Shown one piece after another: positions 5,815 to 11,885 of a stretch of 11,885 nucleotides of DNA. This DNA is from a bacterium (GTDB lineage Bacteria > RBG-13-66-14): contig JAPLSK010000152.1 in assembly GCA_026398675.1 (NCBI GenBank), positions 1-11,885 on the forward strand, given 5' to 3'. The first letter of the stretch is position 1. Each line of letters opens with the position of its first letter. The translations under genes and the position numbers were made by a program. The notes beneath the pieces are model-generated. The model ran no database searches. It was not told the DNA's origin and worked only from the letters and a program-made list of their open reading frames with translations.

Positions 5815-7041
5815 ATGAACGTCTTGGTCTTGAACTGCGGTAGCTCTTCGGTAAAGTTTCAGCTACTCGACATCGACACCGAAAAAGTGCTGGCGAAGGG
5901 AATCGTCGAGCGGATCGGCGCGGGGCAGGCCCGGTTGAAATACAATACCGCCGGGGGTAAGCTCGAAAAGGAACCGCCCGATGTGAACGACCACGCCGAG
6001 GCCATCAAGGTCATCCTGGATCAGCTCACCGACGCCGAGACGGGTGTCCTCGCGTCCATCAAGGAGATAGACGCCGTGGGGCACCGCGTCGTCCACGGCG
6101 GGGAAGAGATGACCGAGAGCATGCTCATAGATGATAACGTGCACAAGGTTCTCGAGAAGTGCATCCCCCTGGCTCCATTGCATAACCCGGCCAACATCAA
6201 CGGAATAGACGCGGCGACCAAGATCCTACCCGACATCCCCCAGGTCGGCGTTTTCGACACCGCATTCCACCAGACCATGCCGCGCACGGCCTATCTTTAC
6301 GCCGTACCGGCCTGGCTTTATGAGAAATACCGCCTGCGGCGGTACGGTTTCCACGGAACCTCCCACCGCTATGTGAGCGAGCGCTGCGCCGACCTCATGG
6401 GTCGCCCTACCGGGGAGCTGAAGATAATCACCTGCCACCTGGGAAACGGGGCTTCCATGGCGGCGGTGCGCGGCGGGAAGAGCGTGGACACCTCGATGGG
6501 TTTCAGCCCCCTGGAGGGCCTGGTGATGGGCAGCCGTTGCGGCGACATAGACCCGGCCATCCCGGTCTTTCTGATGAGGAACGAGGGCTTCTCCCCCGAC
6601 AGGGTGGACTACCTCCTGAACAGTCAGTCGGGCATAATGGGCCTCTCGAGCGACAAGTACATAGACATGCGGGACGTGGAAGGGCAGTACGTAAAAGGTG
6701 ATCCCCTCTGCCGCGAAATCATGGAGATCTACGCCTACCGCGTCCGGAAGTACATAGGGGCCTACGCGGCCGCCCTGAACGGCGTGGACGCCGTCGTCTT
6801 CACCGCGGGAGTCGGTGAGAACTCTTCCATCGTCCGCGCCCTCGTCTGCAAACCGCTCTCGTACTTGGGGCTGGAACTCGACGAACGGCTCAACACCAAT
6901 ACCTTCAAGCCGGGGTCCGGTAAAGAGGGCGTGATTACGACCGAGGGTTCCCGAGTATCCGTCTGGGTCATCCCCACCAACGAAGAGCTTGTGATAGCCC
7001 GGGACACTAAAGACATCGTCATGGCCTCCGTGACCGGTTGA
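5815..7041 (+). CDS. ackA: Acetate kinase
   Basis: The protein has 408 residues, the normal length for the family. It interconverts acetyl-phosphate + ADP with acetate + ATP in the cytosol, giving ATP by substrate-level phosphorylation or activating acetate. The key residues align with those known from Methanosarcina AckA: Asn7 in LNCGSSSVKF, Arg91 in GHRVVHGG, Asp148 in VFDTAFHQTMP, His180 in YGFHGTSHRYV, Arg241 in GSRCGDIDP, and the late Glu390 in TNEE. HLGNGAS (208-214) and FTAGVGENS (329-337) are further signatures. The ATG at 5815 gives the exact family N-terminus although no GGAGG precedes it. No phosphotransacetylase gene is in view. It is first in a likely operon with rpmF 71 bp behind it, an arrangement also known in Firmicutes, where a DUF177 gene usually lies between. 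Confidence 0.97.
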   Translation: MNVLVLNCGSSSVKFQLLDIDTEKVLAKGIVERIGAGQARLKYNTAGGKLEKEPPDVNDHAEAIKVILDQLTDAETGVLASIKEIDAVGHRVVHGGEEMTESMLIDDNVHKVLEKCIPLAPLHNPANINGIDAATKILPDIPQVGVFDTAFHQTMPRTAYLYAVPAWLYEKYRLRRYGFHGTSHRYVSERCADLMGRPTGELKIITCHLGNGASMAAVRGGKSVDTSMGFSPLEGLVMGSRCGDIDPAIPVFLMRNEGFSPDRVDYLLNSQSGIMGLSSDKYIDMRDVEGQYVKGDPLCREIMEIYAYRVRKYIGAYAAALNGVDAVVFTAGVGENSSIVRALVCKPLSYLGLELDERLNTNTFKPGSGKEGVITTEGSRVSVWVIPTNEELVIARDTKDIVMASVTG

Positions 7042-7112
7042 TTGCGGCTGCGCCGTCGTAGGTAAACGGCTCTGCCGTCGCGGAAAGCCATCTTAGACAC
7101 GAGGAGCTTGAT

Positions 7113-7307
7113 ATGGCCGTGCCGAAGAGAAGGAAATCGCGCTCCAAGAGGGACATGCGCCGGGCCCACTGGGTGAGCAGCATCCTGGTGCCCACCCTGA
7201 CCGCCTGCCCGAACTGCGGAGAAGCCAAAATCCCGCACCGAATCTGCCCCTCCTGCGGCTATTACAAGGGGCGCCAGATCATCATCCCCGTTAAGCAGGA
7301 GGAGTAG
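7113..7307 (+). CDS. rpmF: 50S ribosomal protein L32
   Basis: The protein has 64 residues with the family's N-terminus MAVPKRRKSRSKRDMRRAHW. A zinc-ribbon is present: CPNC (Cys32, Cys35) and CPSC (Cys45, Cys48), so this is the zinc-binding form. GAGGAG lies 6 nt before the ATG. L32 is part of the large ribosomal subunit. Its place before plsX is conserved in many bacteria and couples ribosome and lipid synthesis genes in one transcript. The DUF177 (YceD/YlbN) gene that often precedes rpmF is missing here; the 71-bp gap after ackA cannot hold it. Confidence 0.97.
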   Translation: MAVPKRRKSRSKRDMRRAHWVSSILVPTLTACPNCGEAKIPHRICPSCGYYKGRQIIIPVKQEE

Positions 7308-7365
7308 AGCCCCTGCCCGGTCCATGAACCGAAGCGGCGGTCCGCAGGTTGATTCGATCCTTGAA

Positions 7366-7391
7366 GGCGCGGGGCCGGGGCGAGCCGCGCC
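7366..7391 (+). promoter_or_regulatory. Hairpin in the rpmF-plsX gap
   Basis: GGCGCGG (7366-7372) pairs with CCGCGCC (7385-7391) over a 12-nt loop, 27 nt before the plsX start. No T-tract follows. It may be an mRNA processing or stability element separating rpmF from plsX expression; this rests only on its structure. Confidence 0.3.
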
Positions 7392-7418
7392 GCTTGCATA
7401 TACCTCCAAGGAAAACCC

Positions 7419-8456
7419 TTGTCGGAGAAGGCTGAAGTCGTCGCGACAGCTTCACCCATCGCCCTGGATGTCATGGGCGGCGACGACGCGCCGGGTGCAC
7501 AGATAGATGGTGCCGGGCTGGCTTTGCGCGCGGGGATAGGTCCGGTGACCCTCGTCGGTCAAGCCGAGGAGGTCGAGGAGGAGCTGCGACGCCGGAACGT
7601 GCCCCCCGGAACCTTTTCCATCGTCCACGCCGCCGAAACCGTGGCCATGGACGAGAGCCCGACATATGCCCTGAAGAGGAAGCGCGACGCCTCAATCGCC
7701 GTGGCCACCCGCCTCGTCCGGGACGGGAAAGCCTGCGCCCTGGTGTCCTGCGGTTCGACGGGAGCCCAGGTAGCCAGCTCGATCCTCCACCTGGGACGTC
7801 TGCCCGGAGTGGAGCGGCCGGCCATCGCCGTGGCCTTCCCCGGCACTCACGGGTGGGGGGTTCTGATTGACGCCGGAGCCAACTCCCAGAACAGGCCCAG
7901 CCACCTCGTCGGTTTCGCCGTCATGGGAACCCTCTATCTCCGGCACATCTTCGGGGTCAAGAATCCTCGGGTCGGCCTGGTATCCATCGGCGAGGAAGCC
8001 GCCAAGGGCAACGAGCTGGTTGTGGAAGCCCACCGGCTCCTGAGTAAGACCCCGGGCATCAACTTCATCGGCATGGTCGAGGGGCGAGGCGTTTATACCG
8101 GCGGGGCGGATGTCCTGGTCTGCGACGGTTTCGTCGGGAACGTGCTGCTGAAGTTCTCCGAATCGGCGTCGCGCTGGGTGGTTCACCACCTCCGCGAGGG
8201 CATGCGGGGCCGGCCCCTGGTCACCCTGGGTGGTCTTTTGATGAAACCGGCCTTCCGCCACTTCCGCCGCGTGGCCGATCCCAGCTCCATCGGCGGAGCG
8301 CCGCTTCTCGGCGTGAGGGGCACGAGCATCATCGCCCACGGTTCCTCCGACGCAGAGGCGGTGATGAACGCCCTGAAGATGGCCCGCCGTCTGGTGGACG
8401 AAAAGGTGAACGAGAAAATCACCGCGAATCTGCAACTCGACCCCCACGGGGAGTAG
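7419..8456 (+). CDS. plsX: Phosphate acyltransferase PlsX
   Basis: The protein has 345 residues (family about 330-360). PlsX converts acyl-ACP + phosphate to acyl-phosphate at the inner face of the membrane, feeding PlsY in phospholipid synthesis. Visible signatures are IALDVMGGDDAP (14-25), VSCGSTGA (109-116), LIDAGAN (149-155), SIGEEAAKGNE (189-199), VCDGFVGNVLLKFSE (234-248) and the GGAPLLGVRG end loop (292-301). The start is TTG at 7419, supported by AAGGA 6 nt upstream; an ATG at 7473 lies inside the conserved motif and would be too late. The 111-bp gap after rpmF holds a hairpin and no clear promoter. The next gene starts 8 nt after the stop, so the two are co-transcribed. Confidence 0.95.
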   Translation: MSEKAEVVATASPIALDVMGGDDAPGAQIDGAGLALRAGIGPVTLVGQAEEVEEELRRRNVPPGTFSIVHAAETVAMDESPTYALKRKRDASIAVATRLVRDGKACALVSCGSTGAQVASSILHLGRLPGVERPAIAVAFPGTHGWGVLIDAGANSQNRPSHLVGFAVMGTLYLRHIFGVKNPRVGLVSIGEEAAKGNELVVEAHRLLSKTPGINFIGMVEGRGVYTGGADVLVCDGFVGNVLLKFSESASRWVVHHLREGMRGRPLVTLGGLLMKPAFRHFRRVADPSSIGGAPLLGVRGTSIIAHGSSDAEAVMNALKMARRLVDEKVNEKITANLQLDPHGE

Positions 8457-8464
8457 AGGGATCC

Positions 8465-9112
8465 ATGGCAGGCGTTCCGACTCTGCTCATCGGTGCCGGT
8501 GGACACGCCAAGGTGCTGGCGGATATAATCCACCTCACACCCGGCTTGGTCCTGGTTGCCGTTCTCGACGACGATCCGGCCAAACGGGGCTCGAAACTGG
8601 GCGGGGTGGAGATTCTCGGTCCCACGGGGCTGATGCGTGAGCGTCCCAGGGGGGTCGAGGCTTGTGTGGTCGGCATCGGGCGCAACTCTATCCGGGCGCG
8701 GTTTTTCGATGAAGCCCGTTCCCTGGGCTACGCGCTGCCGGCGGTTGTGCACCCCGACTCCGTGATCGCCGCCGACGTGGTAATCCCCGACGGGCTCTGC
8801 GTCATGGCGTGTGCGGTCGTGAATCCGGGCAGCGAGCTGGGGGTGGACGTCGTACTAAACACCCATTCCTCGGTGGATCATGACAACCGTATCGGCGATC
8901 ACGCCCACCTCCATCCCGGGGCGGTCCTGGCCGGGGGCGTGGAGGTGGGGGCGTACACTTACATCGGCACCAACGCAACGGTGAATCCCTATCTCAAGGT
9001 CGGCGCCCGCTCCATGGTCGGCAGCGGCGCCGTCGTAACCGAGAACATCCCGGACGGGGTCGTGGCCATGGGCGTACCGGCCAGAATCGTCCGCGCCTGG
9101 GATGGGGTTTAA
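8465..9112 (+). CDS. Hexapeptide-repeat sugar acyltransferase, NeuD/PglD type
   Basis: The protein has 215 residues, the usual length. The N-terminal Rossmann-like half begins with LLIGAGGHAKVLAD (7-20), which binds the UDP-amino-sugar in PglD. The C-terminal half (about 98-215) is a left-handed beta helix of hexapeptide repeats, with the catalytic histidine His139 in SSVDHDNRIGDHAHLHPGA and the end loop VAMGVPARIVR. Relatives transfer acetyl groups from acetyl-CoA to amino-sugars in sialic acid, bacillosamine or O-antigen synthesis. It starts 8 nt after plsX, with GAGGG before the ATG, and ends 16 nt before fabH, so it is firmly embedded in the lipid operon although no sugar-synthesis gene is in view. 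Its acceptor is unknown; a lipid- or envelope-related sugar is an inference from position. Confidence 0.9.
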   Translation: MAGVPTLLIGAGGHAKVLADIIHLTPGLVLVAVLDDDPAKRGSKLGGVEILGPTGLMRERPRGVEACVVGIGRNSIRARFFDEARSLGYALPAVVHPDSVIAADVVIPDGLCVMACAVVNPGSELGVDVVLNTHSSVDHDNRIGDHAHLHPGAVLAGGVEVGAYTYIGTNATVNPYLKVGARSMVGSGAVVTENIPDGVVAMGVPARIVRAWDGV

Positions 9113-9128
9113 CAAAACGGGGTTAGAC

Positions 9129-10118
9129 ATGGCACGTGGCGCGGGTATCATCGGAGTGGGGGCCTACCTTCCCGAGAAGGTGCTCAACAACTTCGATCTC
9201 GAGAAGATTGTGGACACCTCGGACGAGTGGATCAAGACGCGGACCGGCATGTGGGAGCGGCACATCGCCGCCGACAACGAAGCCTCCAGCGACATGGCCT
9301 TCGCCGCTTCCCAGGCCGCCCTGGAGATGTCCGGTCTGGACCCCCTGGCCCTGAACGCCATCATCGTGGCGACGGTGACACCGGATTACATGTTCCCCGC
9401 CACGGCCTGCCTTTTGCAGGACCGTCTGGGGGCGAGAAATGCCGGCGGTTTTGACCTGAGCGCCGGTTGCGCCGGTTTCGCCTCGGCGCTCTCCGTCGCG
9501 GACGCCTACATCCGTTCCGAAATCATGGAGAACGTCCTGGTTGTCGGGGTGGAGTTACTGACCCGAATCACGGACTGGACCGACCGCGACACCTGCGTGC
9601 TCTTCGGCGACGGCGCCGGAGCGGTTGTCGTCTCGCCGGTTGATGAGGGGGAGGGCATCCTGGCCCACTTCCTCAAGGCCGACGGTGGCAGCGGCATGCA
9701 CCTCTGGCAACCCGGCGGCGGTTCCCGCAACCCCGCGACACACGAGACCGTGGACAAGCGGATGCACTACGTCCGCATGTCCGGTCAGGACGTGTTCAAG
9801 GGCGGCGTGCGCGCCATGGTCGAGGGCGCCCAGGAGGTGCTCAAGAAGGCCGGCTACACAGAGGAGGACGTGGATCTCCTCGTCCCCCATCAGGCCAACC
9901 TGCGGATCATCGAGGCGGTGCGCAAACGGCTCGACATCCCCCCCGAGCGCGCCTTCGTGAACATCCAGCGGCAGGCGAACACCTCGGCCGCCACCCTCCC
10001 CATCTGCTTCGAGGAGGCATACCGCACGGGCCGGCTCAAGAGGGGGGACCTGGTCTGTACCACCACCTTCGGGGCGGGTTTCGCCTGGGCCGCCAACCTC
10101 CTGCGCTGGTGCATCTGA
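9129..10118 (+). CDS. fabH: 3-oxoacyl-ACP synthase III (KAS III)
   Basis: The protein has 329 residues from the ATG at 9129, which gives the normal family N-terminus (GIIGVGAYLPEKVLNN) and has GGGG 6 nt upstream. An ATG at 9102 would overlap the preceding gene and add nine unconserved residues. FabH condenses acetyl-CoA (or another short acyl-CoA) with malonyl-ACP to start type II fatty-acid synthesis. The catalytic triad is present: Cys114 in SAGCAGF, His254 in PHQANLRI, Asn284 in ANTSAAT. TRTGMWERH (37-45) and FGDGAGA (159-165) also match. At the Asn loop, QANTSAA replaces the common YGNTSAA, a mild change. A terminator follows 21 nt after the stop, so fabH ends the ackA transcript. Confidence 0.97.
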   Translation: MARGAGIIGVGAYLPEKVLNNFDLEKIVDTSDEWIKTRTGMWERHIAADNEASSDMAFAASQAALEMSGLDPLALNAIIVATVTPDYMFPATACLLQDRLGARNAGGFDLSAGCAGFASALSVADAYIRSEIMENVLVVGVELLTRITDWTDRDTCVLFGDGAGAVVVSPVDEGEGILAHFLKADGGSGMHLWQPGGGSRNPATHETVDKRMHYVRMSGQDVFKGGVRAMVEGAQEVLKKAGYTEEDVDLLVPHQANLRIIEAVRKRLDIPPERAFVNIQRQANTSAATLPICFEEAYRTGRLKRGDLVCTTTFGAGFAWAANLLRWCI

Positions 10119-10139
10119 TCCCGTCGTTTTGCACTCCAG

Positions 10140-10164
10140 AAGCCCCGGCGCACCGGGGCTTTTT
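10140..10164 (+). terminator. Intrinsic terminator after fabH
   Basis: AAGCCCCGG (10140-10148) pairs with CCGGGGCTT (10153-10161) over the loop CGCA, and the T-run extends to 10164. It closes the ackA-fabH unit and separates it from the membrane-protein gene. Confidence 0.85.
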
Positions 10165-10247
10165 GCGGCTGCGGCATCACAGTCGAGCCGGGGTGTTACC
10201 TCGTTTCATTCCGAGCCTCCGCCGACCGGGTCCGCTCCTCGTCCCGA

Positions 10248-10276
10248 TTGACCCGGTGGGACGTAACTGGTAAGCT
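10248..10276 (+). promoter_or_regulatory. Promoter of the outer-membrane-protein gene
   Basis: TTGACC (10248-10253) and TAAGCT (10271-10276) are 17 bp apart, with TGG giving the TGN extension. This is the same architecture as the ackA promoter. Transcription would start near 10283, about 32 nt before the chosen start codon. Confidence 0.6.
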
Positions 10277-10314
10277 GAACCGGTGGCCGGCGGGTGTTCA
10301 AACAGAGGTGGCCG

Positions 10315-10983
10315 ATGCATATGGCGAATTCAGAGCCCACGAGGTATCCGAGCCCGAAGGGGATATCCGTGCCCGTAGGGAAAATCGCATTGACGGCGCT
10401 TCTAGCGATCGCCCTGTGCGCGCCCCTCCAGGCTCAGGAAGAGAGTAAGGAACAGGTTCTGGGCTTCATCATCGGGCTGGGGGTCGGCCTGCTCGCCCCG
10501 AATATCCGGGGCGTACAAACGGAAGGGCTTGACAACGCGGGCTTCCTGGCCCGGCTGGACCTCGGCCTCACCGTCGCCCATATCATCGGGGTCAAGGCAG
10601 CGCTCGGGTTCTCCCCCTTCGAGTGGCTGTTGCCCGGCGGGAAGACGGTCCCGATGTCGCACCAGCTCTTCACCCTCGACCTCTTCACCGAGGTGGATAT
10701 CGGCGAGAAGTGGCGGTTGTGGCCCGCGGTGGGTTATACCCTGGACGCCTCCATCACCGACACCCAGGGCGCCGGCTTTCTCACGGCCCAAGGTTTTCAC
10801 GCCGAGCTGGGCTGCGGGTACAGGCTGAACTCCATCATGTTCGCCAACCTTGCGGTGGGCTACCACTTCACCGGGGAGTTTCAGACGATAGACATTGATG
10901 AGAGCGAGCAGGTGGAGTGGGGGGACAACGCCGGGGCCTCCTATTTGGACATCCGCGCCGGGATCGTTTTCTCTCTGGAGTAA
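10315..10983 (+). CDS. Predicted outer-membrane beta-barrel-like protein
   Basis: The protein has 222 residues from the ATG at 10315, which has GAGG 6 nt upstream. Other possible starts are ATG 10321 and GTG 10369; the last would give a standard short signal peptide beginning PVGK. The hydrophobic run IALTALLAIAL (24-34) and the LQA cleavage site (38-40) mark a Sec signal. The mature part alternates polar and hydrophobic residues in Gly-rich strands (FIIGLGVGLLAP, LARLDLGLTV, GVKAALGF, FANLAVGYHF, YLDIRAGIVFSLE), as in 8-strand barrels, though I recognise no specific family. The gene has its own promoter (10248-10276) and terminators on both sides, so it is a separate unit inserted between fabH and fabD. 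It is probably in the outer membrane; its role is unknown. Confidence 0.75.
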   Translation: MHMANSEPTRYPSPKGISVPVGKIALTALLAIALCAPLQAQEESKEQVLGFIIGLGVGLLAPNIRGVQTEGLDNAGFLARLDLGLTVAHIIGVKAALGFSPFEWLLPGGKTVPMSHQLFTLDLFTEVDIGEKWRLWPAVGYTLDASITDTQGAGFLTAQGFHAELGCGYRLNSIMFANLAVGYHFTGEFQTIDIDESEQVEWGDNAGASYLDIRAGIVFSLE

Positions 10984-10998
10984 AGAACCACCCCCTAC

Positions 10999-11035
10999 CC
11001 CCGTCCGGTCCGACGGTCTGCGACGGGGTCTTTTT
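10999..11035 (+). terminator. Intrinsic terminator after the membrane-protein gene
   Basis: CCCCGTC (10999-11005) pairs with GACGGGG (11022-11028), with T5 at 11031-11035. A smaller internal pairing (CCGTC/GACGG, 11001-11016) is an alternative fold. Only 21 nt separate it from the fabD start. Confidence 0.7.
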
Positions 11036-11056
11036 AGAAAAATGTGAGAGGACCAA

Positions 11057-11885
11057 ATGAAGCCGGCCGCCGTCTTTCCGGGACAGGGCTCGCAGACCGT
11101 GGGGATGGGCCGGGCCCTCTTCGACGCCTTCCCCGTGGCGCGGGAGCTCTTCGAGCGCGCAGACGAAGCGCTGGGCTTTTCGATAAAAAAACTCTGCTTC
11201 GAGGGGCCGGACGAAGATCTGACCGCCACCGAGAACACACAGCCGGCCATCTATTTGGTGAGTTACGTTGCCTGGGCCTGTTTCAGGGAAGCGGTCGGAA
11301 ACCTGGACTGGACCGTGGCCGCCGGTCACTCCCTGGGTGAATACTCGGCTTACGCCGCCGCCGGGGTCCTCTCCTTCGAGGACGGCCTGCGCCTCGTCCG
11401 CCTGCGCGGCGAGCTCATCCGCGACGCCTCGGCCAAAAACCCGGGCTCCCTGGCCGCCGTCATCGGCCTGGACGAGGACCAGGTTCGGAAAATTATCCCC
11501 GAGGCTCGGGGGGCCGGACGGGTGGAACTGGCCACGGTCAACGCTCCGAACCAAATAGTCGTCGGCGGAGAGGTTCCGGGCCTCGAGCGCTTCGTTGAGC
11601 TGGCCAAGGGGGCGGGGGCCAAGCGGGCGGTCCTTCTGAACGTGAGCGGCCCCTTCCACACCTCGCTGGTGGAGGAAGCCGGTAAAAAGCTCTCCGGTGT
11701 GCTGGCCGGAGTCGAGTTCAAGGAGCCGCGTTTCGCGGTGGCGACGAACGTGACCGGCGAGCCTGCGCGGTCGGTGGGGGAGATTCGGGACACCCTGGCC
11801 CGGCAGGTGTCCGAGCCGGTGCTCTGGCTGTCCGACGCGCGGTACCTGGAGAAACTGGGCGTGGAGCTCGCGGTCGAGTTCGGCA
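11057..11885 (+). CDS. fabD: Malonyl-CoA:ACP transacylase (3' end beyond window)
   Basis: The first 276 residues are visible; the family is about 310 long, so some 30 residues are outside. FabD moves malonyl from CoA to acyl carrier protein, supplying the extender for fatty-acid synthesis. The N-terminus AAVFPGQGSQTVGMG is typical. Catalytic residues match E. coli FabD numbering: Ser92 in GHSLGEY, Arg117 in RLRGEL, His201 in SGPFHTS, Gln250 in RQVSEPV. AGAGGA-like GAGAGGA lies about 5 nt before the ATG. The usual next genes, fabG and acpP, would lie beyond the window. A terminator sits immediately upstream and I see no convincing promoter between it and the start, so expression probably depends on read-through or a hidden promoter. 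Confidence 0.96.
   Translation, partial: MKPAAVFPGQGSQTVGMGRALFDAFPVARELFERADEALGFSIKKLCFEGPDEDLTATENTQPAIYLVSYVAWACFREAVGNLDWTVAAGHSLGEYSAYAAAGVLSFEDGLRLVRLRGELIRDASAKNPGSLAAVIGLDEDQVRKIIPEARGAGRVELATVNAPNQIVVGGEVPGLERFVELAKGAGAKRAVLLNVSGPFHTSLVEEAGKKLSGVLAGVEFKEPRFAVATNVTGEPARSVGEIRDTLARQVSEPVLWLSDARYLEKLGVELAVEFG

Noticed and set aside
9102..9128. Earlier fabH start overlapping the acyltransferase gene
   Set aside because: No ribosome binding site, and the nine added residues precede the family's normal N-terminus.
10313..10330. Cluster of common restriction sites (ATGCAT, CATATG, GAATTC) resembling a cloning linker
   Set aside because: The surrounding sequence reads on naturally through the gene start, and no vector sequence is visible; coincidence is likely.

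Overview
The window is GC-rich bacterial DNA with GGAGG-type ribosome binding sites. It encodes a lipoprotein, Sec-exported proteins, a predicted outer-membrane protein and a secreted propeller protein with a C-terminal domain resembling FlgD-Ig / type IX sorting domains. Together these suggest a double-membraned, probably uncultivated bacterium, perhaps in or near the FCB superphylum or a candidate phylum such as Coatesbacteria. The taxonomic guess is inference from protein style only. There is no rRNA, tRNA, CRISPR array, integrase or intact insertion sequence.

Left part (1-2676, all on the minus strand): a lipoprotein made of TolB/PD40-type propeller repeats, cut by the window edge; an exported TlpA/ResA-like thioredoxin whose gene sits between two direct copies of a roughly 50-bp dispersed repeat; and a succinyl-CoA synthetase beta-like gene that lacks the N-terminal part of its ATP-grasp fold and has no alpha-subunit partner.

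Middle part (2740-5621, plus strand): an extended -10 promoter drives an exported protein with a PEGA-like C-terminus, followed by a small protein with poly-aspartate and WGP repeats and a strong terminator. An intergenic stretch of about 330 bp follows, then a secreted 502-residue beta-propeller protein.

Right part (5704-11885, plus strand): a housekeeping cluster, ackA - rpmF - plsX - hexapeptide acyltransferase (NeuD/PglD type) - fabH, with a good promoter before ackA and a terminator after fabH. An outer-membrane-type protein gene with its own promoter and terminator follows, then fabD, which runs off the window. AckA links acetyl-CoA/acetyl-phosphate to ATP. PlsX makes acyl-phosphate for phospholipid synthesis. 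FabH and FabD start fatty-acid synthesis. The rpmF-plsX-fabH-fabD order is classical, but here it is interrupted by two envelope-related genes.

I see no clear new defence or mobile system. The best leads are the truncated orphan sucC-like gene, the poly-Asp/WGP protein, the insulated membrane-protein cassette between fabH and fabD, and the acyltransferase inside the lipid operon.
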